NCBI RefSeq assembly: GCF_022539505.1 | Contig: NC_061514.1 | Coordinates: 338,813,090 to 338,877,089 of the forward strand | Reading direction: 5' to 3' | DNA from: Lolium rigidum | Lineage: Eukaryota; Streptophyta; Magnoliopsida; Poales; Poaceae | Length of the DNA stretch: 64,000 bases | Shown: one piece after another, positions 36,500 through 46,524 of the stretch | Layout of the letters: each line of letters begins with the position of its first letter | Numbering within the stretch: position 1 is the first letter of the stretch | Position numbers and translations under genes: made by a program | The notes under the pieces: generated by a model | Told to the model about the DNA's origin: nothing | The model's input: only the letters and a program-made list of their open reading frames with translations | The model's database searches: none

Positions 36500-36845
36500 G
36501 TGCACAAGTATAAGAGATATACGTGCACAAGTACAAGAGATATAGGTGCACAAGTACAAGAGATATACGTGCACACGTACAAGAGATATACGTGCACAAG
36601 TACAAGAGATATACGTGCACAAGTACAAGAGATATAGGTGCACAAGTACAAGAGATATACGTGCACAAGTACAAGAGATATAGGTGCACAAGTACAAGAG
36701 ATATACGTGCACAAGTACAAGAGATATACGTGCACAAGTACGATAGACTAAGCTACGCAAGTACAGAACAAATTGTCACACGAGTACCAAGGACAAACAC
36801 GAACAAGTACAAGACACAAAGGACAGCAAGTACCAGCATGGAAAC
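36500..36845. repeat. Array A5: 23-bp minisatellite with decayed 23-bp ladder
   Basis: From 36500 to about 36745 a 23-bp unit, GTGCACAAGTACAAGAGATATAC or its C/G variant at the last base, repeats about 10.6 times almost perfectly. It then decays: from 36738 to about 36834 the intervening bases are unrelated, yet GTAC still recurs at 23, 23, 23 and 23 bp. It lies upstream of U3 near the right end. The ORFs it produces in every frame are artefacts. Confidence 0.93.
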
Positions 36846-36849
36846 GGGT

Positions 36850-37267
36850 GGACATACAGAAGTACAAAACCATCTTATGAACAACCACTGGACAAACCCT
36901 AGAAATAGTTCAGGTACGATGTGTGATAAAACTAGACCAAACAATACAACAAAATACACAGATAGAAACCACAAGAACCACCAGAGTCGTCGAATCTGCA
37001 TGTCAACACGACACGGGAAACTCGGCGGCTCATCCAGAGCGGGTAAATCGACAAGAAAAAAGACCAAGAAACCCTAAATAGTGAAACTCAGCGGCTCATC
37101 CAGATGCATGTAACCACAAAATGTGGAATTATACGGCTACTCCGACAAAGGCAAACCCTAACTAGTGTTACTCAGAAAGTGTATAACCAAGAAGAGGCGG
37201 AAGAAATCGATGAAAAAAGAACGACTTTACTGAGAGAAAACGCATCTGCATCCGCCTTCCGCATATT
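36850..37267. other. Spacer between array A5 and right MULE end
   Basis: About 400 bases, no gene. A phrase of the form GGCTCATCCAGA occurs twice (about 37027 and 37091). It may include upstream sequences of U3. Confidence 0.4.
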
Positions 37268-37801
37268 TTCCATTTGAAAGTGCTACCTCCCTCCCATTAA
37301 TTCCCCATAAAACTCACAGCCCGGAAATACAAAGGGAAAATACTGATTCGATCTAATCGAATCAAAGGGAAAAAACCAAGATCTTAGAAACCCTAAGCAG
37401 GCAGAAAAACGCGACAGCGCTTACCACTGGAGCAGGAAAAACGTCCGCCGACGATGAGTTGCGAGAGGTTCTCGACAGCAACGGAGGAGAAGGGAAAATA
37501 GCAGCGCCGCCGACGAGACGACCAGCCGAAGGAACCAGAACCCACGACCAGCCCAGACGACAGAAGAAGAATAAGGGAAAAAACGGAGATAAAGGCAGAC
37601 GCGAAACGGGTCCCTATAAACCCGTTAAGTGAGAAGCGGTCACGTTACGAGAAGTGGACGGTTCGCAAAATCACCAGAAAGCAACACGTGTCGAGCGCGG
37701 AGGAAGTCCACCGGCAAATTCCGCGCCCCACGTTCAACCACGTGTCGCGCGCGGAGAAAGTCTCTTCCCTTCTCAGAGGTCGGCCTTTTTCTAGAGTTTT
37801 C
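37268..37801. repeat. Right terminal inverted repeat region of giant MULE
   Basis: Inverted partner of the left end. It is about 220 bases longer because unmatched sequence (about 37346-37600) separates the inner and outer conserved blocks. The motif ACACGTGTCG occurs twice, near 37685 and 37739 (the second as CCACGTGTCGCGCGCG), suggesting that part of the end is itself duplicated. Confidence 0.7.
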
Positions 37802-37812
37802 GTATGTTGTAG
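37802..37812. repeat. Candidate target-site duplication, right of giant MULE
   Basis: GTATGTTGTAG, the partner of 11396-11406. It directly follows the right inverted end. Confidence 0.7.
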
Positions 37813-38340
37813 CCCCTGTTCGCTCCTGATACTACCTCAAGACTGCACCGAACGCGACGAAGTGTTTTCCTTGATTCAGCCCGTGCTGGAGCAAAAACAA
37901 AATCCCACCCCAGCCTCGTATGTTTCCTTTCTTTCTGTTCGTGGTACCCTCCTCTCTCGTTTTTTTTAATGTGGTGATTAGTACGAGATGCAAACACATC
38001 ATTTGTAATAGCTGGCTGAAGAAGAAAATAGCCCCCCTTGAAAATTTTCAGCATGAAGGCACGCTATATATATCCAGTAAATCAGCCCATCAGAGGTAGC
38101 ATAGAAAATGCCCTGACATATGGTATTTTCACTTATCTAGAACATATATCATATCTAGGGCATTATGGACAATGCACAACTCGATACATCAAATTTCATA
38201 AGCCCAAAAGAAGGGGAGAACAACTTCTACGAGCTTTTTCCCCACATGAGTTTTTCCCTACCGCAAACCATAAGCTAGCTTCTCAATAAGCATAAGCCCA
38301 AAAGATGTAGGCCTTAGTCCTATCGGCTAACTATAAGCTA
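37813..38340. other. Right flank of giant MULE
   Basis: Ordinary AT-rich sequence. At 38165-38310, read on the minus strand, words such as GGCCTACATCTTTTGGGCTTATG resemble 11212-11240 (GGCCACAACTTTTTGGCTTATG) on the other side of the MULE. This could be pieces of one MITE family on both flanks. No gene seen. Confidence 0.35.
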
Positions 38341-38544
38341 ATTACTTACCTGATTTGATTGTCGACGCGGTGGGCAAGCCTGCCAGACCTGATCATCCAC
38401 CTCGTAGCTGACATGAGGCAGTCGGCCAACTGGTGACCGACCAGTCCTGTCGGTGTTCCGAAGGCAACACGGTATTATTTTTGGAAAACTGTGAATCTGC
38501 ATAATATTTTTGGATTGAAACAAAAAATGTATTATTTTAAAAAT

Positions 38545-38745
38545 ACGTGCCCACCGCTGTAGCTGTGGCGACTCATCTTTATCACTCGCAATAGCTACAT
38601 CTTCATTGTCCTCCAGATTTCTTTCGCCTTTATCGTCGGAGGAGGACCAGCCGAAGTGCTCCTCCTCGACCACAGGAGGCACCTGCTCCGCCAAGGGAGC
38701 CTCTTGGAGGCGCTTGCTCCACCACCGGTGTCTCCTATTGTACAT
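38545..38745 (-). CDS. Short hypothetical ORF
   Basis: Minus-strand frame starting MYNRRHRWWSKRLQEAPLAE, then acidic (SSDDKGERNLEDNEDVAIAS), running into AT-rich sequence that may be an intron. A second open piece at 38338-38470 could be another exon. Unrecognised, no conserved neighbour, low confidence. Confidence 0.25.
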
Positions 38746-39109
38746 GGCGGCGCTTCGCCTGCAGGTACTGCGCGAGGCAGAAAAGCCGAGCGGTCTTCTC
38801 GGTGCGAACCATGACGCAGTGAGGTGCTTGTCTATCGTAATGATGGTGGGTGCCGATACTGCAGTGGCGGGAGGCTTTGTGTAGGCCAGCCGAAGAAGCC
38901 GACTCGTCGGCGACGCGTGGCACGCGGGAGGAAGGCGAAGAGGCTACACGTCGACGGAATGGGAGGAGGCAACCTCGGGAAAGATTTAAACACAATTTTG
39001 CCACGACCAATAGTTTGTGATAGGGAGCAGAAAAGAAACGGGCCAGAATAAAAGCTTGTCGCAAAATAGTCACACAAGATTCTCCTTTCACGACCCGTTT
39101 GCGAAACAC

Positions 39110-40214
39110 TACTGTACGTTAACGGTTTTTTTTTTTTCGAATTCTTCCGTGTGCTACCGTAATCCTATTGAGTTCTTATATTTTAACTGGCCACTCGAAT
39201 TAATGTTGACCTTGTTTCCACAAAACTAGCATCTGGGTTAGTGTCGTTTTGCTGGGTGCTCCGTGTTTATTGATCGTGGTAAAGTTCCGCACAGTTAGAA
39301 GGTTTAATACAGAATACAAAGATTGTATAGATGATATAACGAAGCATAGGCTATATATCTCATGCAAGTTAGCTTGAAAATCGAATATCTTTCTTGGAGA
39401 TTTCAACTGAAGTTACGTAATTATTTCTCTTACAAGAGGAAGTTGCCTAGTGACTTTTATACTTATTGGCACGTCTAATAAACTCTGAAGAATCGTAAGC
39501 TGATGTGTCGATTCTATATGGTGTTTTAAGCATATTCTTTCATTGTAAAATGTCTCTCGTTACATGCTCCATCTAGCAAATATTAAGTTTATTATGCATG
39601 ATTACGTGTTTTCATTCATTTTTATGTGAGTTTTGAACAATTAGTAGTTTTATTAGTTCATGTTTTTTGTGTGTGTCGGTGTTTTTAATATTTATCAACA
39701 AATCACGAAGAAAGAAACCGAAAAAGGTTATATGCGGAGGAGATACAGACACCCTGACTTAGCCATTTGAAGAGTGAAAAAGTGATATTTTTCAACGGTG
39801 TTGTTGCCTTCAACCATACAAATCCAACCAGTCGAATAACACCACAATCAAAGTTCGTACGATAAAATGATGTCTGTATATTAAAAAAATAGACATGAGT
39901 TTTAGCGTCATGTGGTACAATAATCCACGACCGTACGGTTTGACTGTACCACATATTCTGGGTAAGGGAAATTGGCGTAGTTGCCAAAATTCAGTAGAGT
40001 ACAAAAAAGAAGTACAGTAGCAGTGAATTATCATATCAAATAAAAAATGAATAAAGATGATACATGAATGGCGGTATTAGGACGCGGTACAAAATAAACG
40101 AAGGTACAAAGCCTTCATTGGAAGTAAACAAGAAAAGTAAACCGAAAACCGTATACTAGGAAAACGTTACTCTCCATAAAGATGGGTTGATGATCAACGG
40201 GTGTAGATAGGGCC
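39110..40214. other. AT-rich intergenic DNA
   Basis: No gene or clear repeat. The part nearest 40.2 kb is the 3' untranslated and downstream region of the peroxidase. Minus-strand ORFs at 39.7-40.0 kb are short and unrecognised. Confidence 0.5.
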
Positions 40215-41421
40215 TTAATAGGTCTTGTCATTGACCTTCCCGCAGAATTGCCTGATCTCGCCCACGGTGCTGTTCTTCACCTCCCAGTTTCCCATCTTCA
40301 CCATGGCTTTAGCGAATGCATCGTACCAGGGGTTTCGGCCAATTGGAAGAATATCCGACAAAAAGAAAGGGTCACGGGCAAATTCATCCACCTTGGCCGT
40401 GGTCTCCGTCGACTCCAGCAGTACCGCATCGGAGGTGAAGAGCACATTGTGTTCCTGCACGTTCTTGTAGTACTGGTGGTCCAACGCGTAGGGGGTCTTG
40501 TAATCCTGCGGCACATTTACGCTGTTCGCAGTGCATGTCGTGTTCAGTTGGTCGGCGAGCGTGCGGTTCATGGCCGTGCTGGAGTTGTCAGGCAGCAAAC
40601 GGTTGGAGAAGGAGTTGGCGAAGGAGCCGCAGGCCGAGCGGCCGATGGAGTGCGCACCAGAGAGCACGAGCATGTCCGTCTGGTCGAGCCCCTTTGCAGC
40701 GAACATGTCTGTGATCAGCTTGAGGTCGCCGAAGGGTGGGGGCAGGTTCAAGAAGGTGTCGTTGGCGCGTGATACTTTCCCATCGTAGCGGCCGGCCGGC
40801 ACGTCGTAGTTTATTTTGCCGCCGCTCAGGCTGCAGCTGGCGTCGCGCCCGGCGAAGGCGACGATGTCGGCGCAGGAGACGACGCCCTTGCATTCCTCCT
40901 CAAGGGCAGCCTTTGCCTTCTCGATTATGTTGAACCCGCGCAGGCTCAGGTTCGGGATAGCCGTCATCTCCGTCTCTGGGCCGGCCAGCAGGACGGAGGC
41001 GTCGCAGCCCTGAAGAGAACCGCGCCGTCCACGCAACATTGTGAGCCAGCTACTCTAATTATCGTGCATGCACATAACTATATGAATACTAAACGAACTG
41101 ACTACTGACTAAAATTTGTGGTACCTCGACAAAGCAATCATGGAAGAAGAGGCGGATGAGCCCGGCCTTTTCGCCCGGGGTGGCTTGCTCCACGAACCTT
41201 TTCACGATCTCCTCAGCCTGGGGGCATTTCTTGGCGGCGTAGTAGTCGACCTTGAGGTCAGGGCGAGGGTTCTTGGGAGGGGAAGCCGTTGGGAGCTTAA
41301 ACGGCAGGTTGGGATTCGGTGCTGGAAAGCCGTAGCCGGCATAGATTGAGATTGAGAATTCGCAGGACACGGCACCGAGCAAAGACGCGAGCACGGCGAG
41401 AACGGCAAGCTTGGGCGCCAT
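40215..41421 (-). CDS. Class III (secretory) plant peroxidase, two exons, 363 residues
   Basis: Haem peroxidase of the secretory pathway, oxidising phenolic substrates with hydrogen peroxide in the cell wall or vacuole. Exons 41421-41125 (99 codons) and 41009-40215, joined in phase at a GT-AG intron of 115 bp placed between FFHDCFVE and GCDAS, a position usual for this family. Residues 1 to about 22 form a signal peptide ([20 protein letters not shown]). Distal haem site [10 protein letters not shown], then [17 protein letters not shown]; proximal haem ligand in [16 protein letters not shown]. The eight Cys expected for four disulfides can be placed, plus one extra (DASCSLSGG). The C-terminus [11 protein letters not shown] is typical. 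An extension of about 35 residues precedes the mature core, which is longer than average. No frame defect, so probably functional. Peroxidases are often clustered in grasses. Confidence 0.95.
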
Positions 41422-41500
41422 ATGCCTACCTGCTCGGGTCAGCTTGGTAGTGTTTGCTGGAGAGAAGATGAGATGAAGCCAACTTGCTGCTCTGCATGTG

Positions 41501-41508
41501 TATTTATA
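41501..41508 (-). promoter_or_regulatory. TATA box of the peroxidase gene
   Basis: TATAAATA on the minus strand, about 80 bases upstream of the peroxidase ATG at 41421. A short leader of roughly 50 bases is implied. An upstream in-frame ATG at 41550 exists, but it precedes the TATA box, so I start the protein at 41421, where the signal peptide begins. Confidence 0.65.
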
Positions 41509-41823
41509 GTTCCGGCACATCAGAGATGGAAGATGACTTTTGCAGCGCATGTGTGTCGGTTAGTTAATCAAACGGCCAGCCGGGAACGTGGAGAGCACAC
41601 ACAAGTTGATGTGCGTGCATCAATCGCGGTGGGACTAGCTTGATTATATTGCTCCATTATGCATACTGCCACTACTTGCATATGATCGAACTACGATCTC
41701 AACTGGGATTCCATGCATATCCCGCTAAAATCTCACTTGATAATTCATTCTACCTTTTTTTTTGCGAATGATAATTCATTCGACCTATTCTACTGTATTT
41801 TTTTTTGCCTCAAAATTTACACT
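41509..41823. other. Peroxidase upstream region
   Basis: About 300 bases, mostly AT-rich, with no repeat boundary until the LINE-linked duplication at 41824. A CATGCAT word occurs at about 41712. Any regulatory elements of the peroxidase promoter would be here, but I cannot assign them. Confidence 0.35.
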
Positions 41824-42543
41824 ACAAAATTCAAAATAAACTGTAAGTGCAACTTAAGTGAAATTGCACTTGATACCCTAGATGGAACACATCATATGAT
41901 CCAACTTGCATATGATCGAATTTAGGACAGATCCCACTTAAATCCCATTTATAATTCGTTTGACATATTCCAAGTAATTTTTTTCGAAAACCCGCAGGAG
42001 ATCTACGCGTTTTTATATTAATCTTGCGAGAAAAAAGGGTTTTGTACAAGAACACCGCATCCACCAAGACCTCCCTCGGGCTAGTCTATTGTTCTAAGAG
42101 GCCTACTCCTACAAAGGACCCAAGAAATCCACTCGCTATCGATGATCTCTAGGAGGGAGTGGGCTGGGATGATATCACCACCGAAAACCCTAGCGTTCCT
42201 CTGAAGCCAAATATACCGCATTGTTAGCAGAGCACATGAGCGGAAATCCCTGCAAAGCGGCGCGGGGAGCCGATCAGCAGCCTCGGACCACCAGTCCGGC
42301 AGCATGCTGGTGCCCGTCAGGACCGCAGATGACCACCCACGGCGCTGAAGAAGCCTGAACCAGATGGCTCTGGGGAAGAGGCACTGAGGAGCAGATGGTC
42401 TAGGGACTCGTCGTGGATGGAGCACAGAGGGCAAGCCGTGTGGGACGTTATGCCGTGCCGCCGCATACGACCGTCCGTCCACTACCTCTCAGCGCTAACC
42501 ACCCGAAGAACTTGAAGCGGAGGGGTGCAAACGTCCTCCAAGG
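41824..42543. repeat. Tandem duplication of LINE 3' end plus flank, copy 1
   Basis: Matches 42922-43622 at high identity, including about 150 bases of non-LINE flank, the poly(T) marking the LINE 3' end (about 41977-41984) and the LINE C-terminal coding sequence. Because the flank is duplicated too, this is a later duplication of DNA, not a second retrotransposition. On the minus strand 42482-42081 encodes the LINE C-terminus (CALLTMRYIWLQRNARVFGG). Confidence 0.85.
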
Positions 42544-42921
42544 AGGTAGAGGGCCTTTGTGTAACGTGTGTCGGTTAGAGCATCTCCACCGGCGGCCCCC
42601 AAATAGGCGCCGGCAGGGGCGCCAGCACTGCTGTATGGGGTCGCCGGCAGTGCATTCTCTATTTGGGGAAGCTATTCCTACACCAGCTAGCGCCCCCAAA
42701 CCGGCGACCCTATAGATGATTTGAATTAAAATCTCAAATAAAAGTATAGAAATTCGAATAAAGAAAAGAAACATTCCACAAACTAATACATAATTGGGAA
42801 CATGGTTTACACGAAGATATAATTTGGAACATGCTTTTCCACAAACTAATACATAGTTTGAACCATGGTTGACACAAATATAAAATATTGCAAAATAACG
42901 AAACCTAATTAGTGTTGACGG
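42544..42921. mobile_element. Small DNA-element remnant between the duplicated LINE ends
   Basis: About 380 bases absent at the equivalent place in copy 2. It opens near 42578 with GAGCATCTCCACCGGCGGCC, a typical end of small grass DNA transposons, followed by an AT-rich part in which a phrase with CCACAAACTAATACATA occurs twice (about 42776 and 42839). No clear right end or target duplication. No coding content. Confidence 0.45.
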
Positions 42922-43622
42922 TACAAAATTCAAAATAAACTGTAAGTGCAACTTAAGTGAAATCCCACTTGATACCCTAGGTCAAACACATCATATGATC
43001 GAACTTGCATATGATCGAACTTAGGATAGATCCCACTTAAATCCCATTTATAATTCGTTTTACATATTCTAAGTATTTTTTTCGAGAACCCGCAGGAGAT
43101 CTACGCGTTTTTATATTAAGCTTGCGAGAAAAAGGGTTTTGTACAAGACCTCCCTCGGGCTAGCATATTGTTCTAAGAGGCCTACTCCTACAAAGGACCC
43201 AAGAAATCCACTCGCTATCGATGATCTCTAGGAGGGAGTGGGCCGGGATGATATCACCACCGAAAACCCTAGCATTCCTCTCAAGCCAAATATACCGCAT
43301 TGTTAGCAGAGCACCTGAGCGGAAATCCCTGCGAAGTGGCGCGGGGAGCCGATCAGCAGCCTCGGACCACCAGTCCGACTGTATGCTGGTGCCCGTCAGG
43401 ACCGCAGATGACCACCCGCGGTGCTGAAGAAGCCTGAACCAGATGGCTCTGGAGAACGGGTACTGAGGAGCAGATGGTCTAGGGACTCGTCATGAATGGA
43501 GCACGGAGGGCAAGCCGTGTGGGTCGTCATGCCGTGCCGCCGCATACGACCGGCCGTCCACTGCCTCTCAGCGCTAACCACCCGAAGAACTTGAAGCGGA
43601 GCGGTGCAAACATCCTCCAAGG
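42922..43622. repeat. Tandem duplication of LINE 3' end plus flank, copy 2
   Basis: Partner of 41824-42543. This copy is continuous with the rest of the LINE to the right and so contains the original 3' end, poly(A) at about 43075-43082 on the minus strand. Confidence 0.85.
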
Positions 43623-46524
43623 CTGGCGCATCTTGGGGAAGGGGATAGACCCTTCCTTGAAGAATGTCCGGTAGGCGGATTTGGCCGAGAACTTGCCATC
43701 ATGCCGCCACTTCCACTTCCACATCCTGCCGATCCGTAAACTCGGCTGTCACTTGCGCCACCACCGCCCAGAGCTTGAGGTACTGGACGCTAGCGTCGAC
43801 AGTTAGCTCCCCTGAGATGCCACGGGCCCAGGCGTTTCTGAGAACTCCATCCTGCACGGTCAGGCACTTGGCGACGTGGTGGCTCACCATGGCCAGGATC
43901 ATGGGGGCAATGCAGTGCGCAGTAAGGCCGCCGATCCATGGATCTTCCCAGAAGAGGAAGGAATGTCCGGAACCAACCTGGATAGAGACGGAGGAGTTGA
44001 AGAGGTCTTGTGCAAGGTTGGAGATGTGGATTTGGAAACCACTCCATGGGTGATTGCTTTCTGCCTCCAAGCCACGCGGCAACACCTGCCTCTAGCCTCG
44101 TCCGAGCCTTCCCACAAGAAACCCCGGCGCCGCTTGTCCAAGAACTTGAAAACCCAAGGGTCAAGATCGAGCGCGAGCATATGGTAGATGAGGGAGGAGG
44201 TCATGACGACTTGGAAAAAGGAGATGCGACCATCCTTGTACATCAAATTACCCTTCCATGCCGGCAACTTATTGGAGAAGCGGTAGAGGATTGGTTGCAC
44301 GTCTTGCTTACGGAGCTTGGAGATAGATAGGGGTAGCCCGAGATATTTGCAAGGTAGAAGACCCACAGGGCAACCGAGGATGGCGGAAACCTCTTGCAGG
44401 ATGGCGTCATCGCATCGAATGGCAGCCATCGAGCTCTTGGCGAAGTTTACCCTCAAACCAGGTGCCGTCTCGAAGCATTCCAAAATGACGCGGACGGCCG
44501 AGGCGTCGCGTGGCCATGGCTTGAAGAACACAAGGATATCGTTGATGTAGCAGCCGTGGACAGATCCTCGAGGACGCCCTCCTATTCAGCCACCCGCAGC
44601 ATGCCGACAAGGACATCCATGACAAGGATGAAGAGCAGCGGCGGGATGGGTTCGCCCTGCCTCAGTCCCCGGCCATGACGGAAAGAAGGTCCCAGGAAAT
44701 CGTTGATCAAGGTCCGTGTGTTCGCCAAGCCCACGAGCAGGGCAATCCATGTGATCCACGTCGCACTGAAGCCATGTTGGCGCAACACACGGAGGAGGAA
44801 ACCCCAAGACACGTAGTCAAAAGCACGAGCGAAATCAAGTTTCAGAGCGCATACATGTGCTTTCGATGGAGGAGTCTCGCAGATTTTTGAACGAGGATGA
44901 AGTTATCCTGTATGCACCTACCCCTGATGAAAGCACTTTGATTAACATCCACCAAGTCCACCATCTTGGGAGCTAGTCGGGCACCCAAGATCTTAGCCCG
45001 GAGCTTCGCAAACGAGTGCACCAGGTTGATCAGCCGGTGGTCAGCGATGTCGGTGGCACTGTATTTTTGGGGAACAACGTGATATAGGCGCCGTTGAGAC
45101 GCCAGAAATTCTGGCCTCTGCGCAAAAACACCTCCCGAAGGGCCGCCATGACATCTTCTTTGATGATGGGCCAGCGAATAGCGGGCCATGTTTCTTCCTC
45201 AGTGAAGATGGAATCCAGCCCCGAGAGATCAACCTCGCTGAGGCCAAGCGCGTCAAGATTTAGGTCATGCTCTCTGGGTTGTGCCGAGCCAAGGAGACAT
45301 AGGAAAAAGTTGGTCGCAGGGTCCTCCATGCCTTCTTGATCAGAAGCCGTCGAGCAGCGTGCCGATGTGATTCCGACGACGACGAGTTGAGGCATGGAGG
45401 CGGATAAACAGGGCATTGGCATCACCATCGTTGAATCCAGCCACGCTGGCGCGCTGCCACGCAATGGTTCGCTCAAAGGAGGCGAGGCCGAGAACGCGGA
45501 GCTTGAGGCCTGATCTGATACTCCATTTCACCGATTAAAGACACCGCGTATCTTGGCCTGCATCGAGGCGGAGTATGAACTCATTTGCCATCAAGAGTTG
45601 ATCACAGACGCTACCCACAGCCAGCTGGCTCCAGCGCTAAACACCCCTGGACAAAAGCCTGAGCTTGCCATCAAGGTGAGCCAGTTAATCGCCATCGATG
45701 TTGGAGCCCACCCAGAGTCGCTTGACCTCGTCCATTAATCCGTCCACCTTGTTCCAGAATCGCTCAAAAAAGAAAAGCCGCTTGGAGAAGAGCTGCACCG
45801 ACGTGGATAGGAGGATGGCGATGTGGTCAGAAGCGATTAGGACTGCGCGTCCAGGGATGATTCCGGGTAGAGAGCACCCCACTCGATGCACGCAAACCAC
45901 CAATCAAGCTTCTCGAGCGTGGGAGTGGCGCGTTGTTGCTCAACATGAAACGTCGTCTACACATGACTGATTCCCGTAGCTCAAGGTCATTGATCAACCG
46001 CTTGAACAAGCCCATGGACCTACGGTTAACATTGGTGTTGCTCTTGTCACGGGGGTCAAGGATGAAGTTAATGTCTCCAACAATAGCCCATGGCCCAGCA
46101 GGAGTTACCGCAACTGCCTGAGTTCCTCAAGGAACACGGGCTTGAGGGGGAACACGGGGTTGAGGGTCGTGTCGGTAGGGCCGTAGACGGTGGTAAGCCA
46201 CCAGGGAGTTGCACCGGCGAGGGACATCATTACGTACACAGAGAAGCGGTCAGTCCTGGCGTCGAGGACATGGACCTCGGATGATTGACACGCGACGATG
46301 ATACCTCCCGCGGAGCCAACACAGGGCAAAAAATTGAACCCATTGAAGCGGCCTCCAATGCACTCAGAAATAATAAAACGGTTTATAACTTGGAGCTTGG
46401 ACTCCATGACACAGACCACAGAAGCAGGAGCGTCGACTACCACCGTCTTGACTGACGAAGGGCCCGCCGGGGCGTTGAGACCACTCGGATTCCAAACAAC
46501 GATATAATAATTGGGAACATCCAT
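43130..46524 (-). pseudogene. LINE ORF2: endonuclease, reverse transcriptase, C-terminal zf-RVT region
   Basis: Endonuclease at 46524-46000: start MDVPNYYIVVWNPSGLNAP, VVCVMESKLQVIN with the metal-binding Glu, GSAGGIIVA, and GPWAIVGDINFIL near 46085. Reverse transcriptase at about 45300-44400: NQSAFIRGRCIQDNFILV, ALKLDFARAFDYVSWGFLL, GRGLRQGEPIPPLLFILVMD. The polymerase active-site box reads CYINDILVFF, so the first catalytic Asp of YxDD is Asn (codon 44541-44543). Then ILGCPVGLLPCKYLGLPLS and, at about 43600-43130, the C-terminal FKFFGWLALRGSGRPVVCGG region. Several frames must be combined. Inactive by both frame breaks and active-site change. Confidence 0.85.

Larger units (their letters stand above)
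11407..37801. mobile_element. Giant Mutator-like element (about 26.4 kb) with transposase and Ulp1-type protease genes
   Basis: Bounded by an 11-bp direct repeat and by inverted ends. The left end has GGCCGACCTTTGAGAAGGG near 11422 and the right end, read on the other strand, has GGCCGACCTCTGAGAAGGG. A second inverted block, 11640-11715 versus 37270-37345, matches almost base for base. Inside are a FAR1/MURA-type transposase pseudogene (+), three Ulp1/C48 peptidase genes (-), an acidic-protein fragment (+), a hypothetical gene (-), a GC-rich possible capture and several tandem arrays. MULEs carrying ULP-like genes are known in plants (the Kaonashi type), but size, gene count and arrays make this copy unusual. 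The whole is inferred from its ends. Two nested or fused elements remain possible. Confidence 0.75.

Noticed and set aside
36428..36760. Three overlapping repetitive ORFs on the minus strand and one on the plus strand
   Set aside because: Products of the 23-bp minisatellite in every frame; no gene.
40225..40788. Plus-strand ORFs opposite the peroxidase (174 codons at 40248-40772)
   Set aside because: Antisense shadows of a GC-rich exon with clear peroxidase motifs on the other strand.
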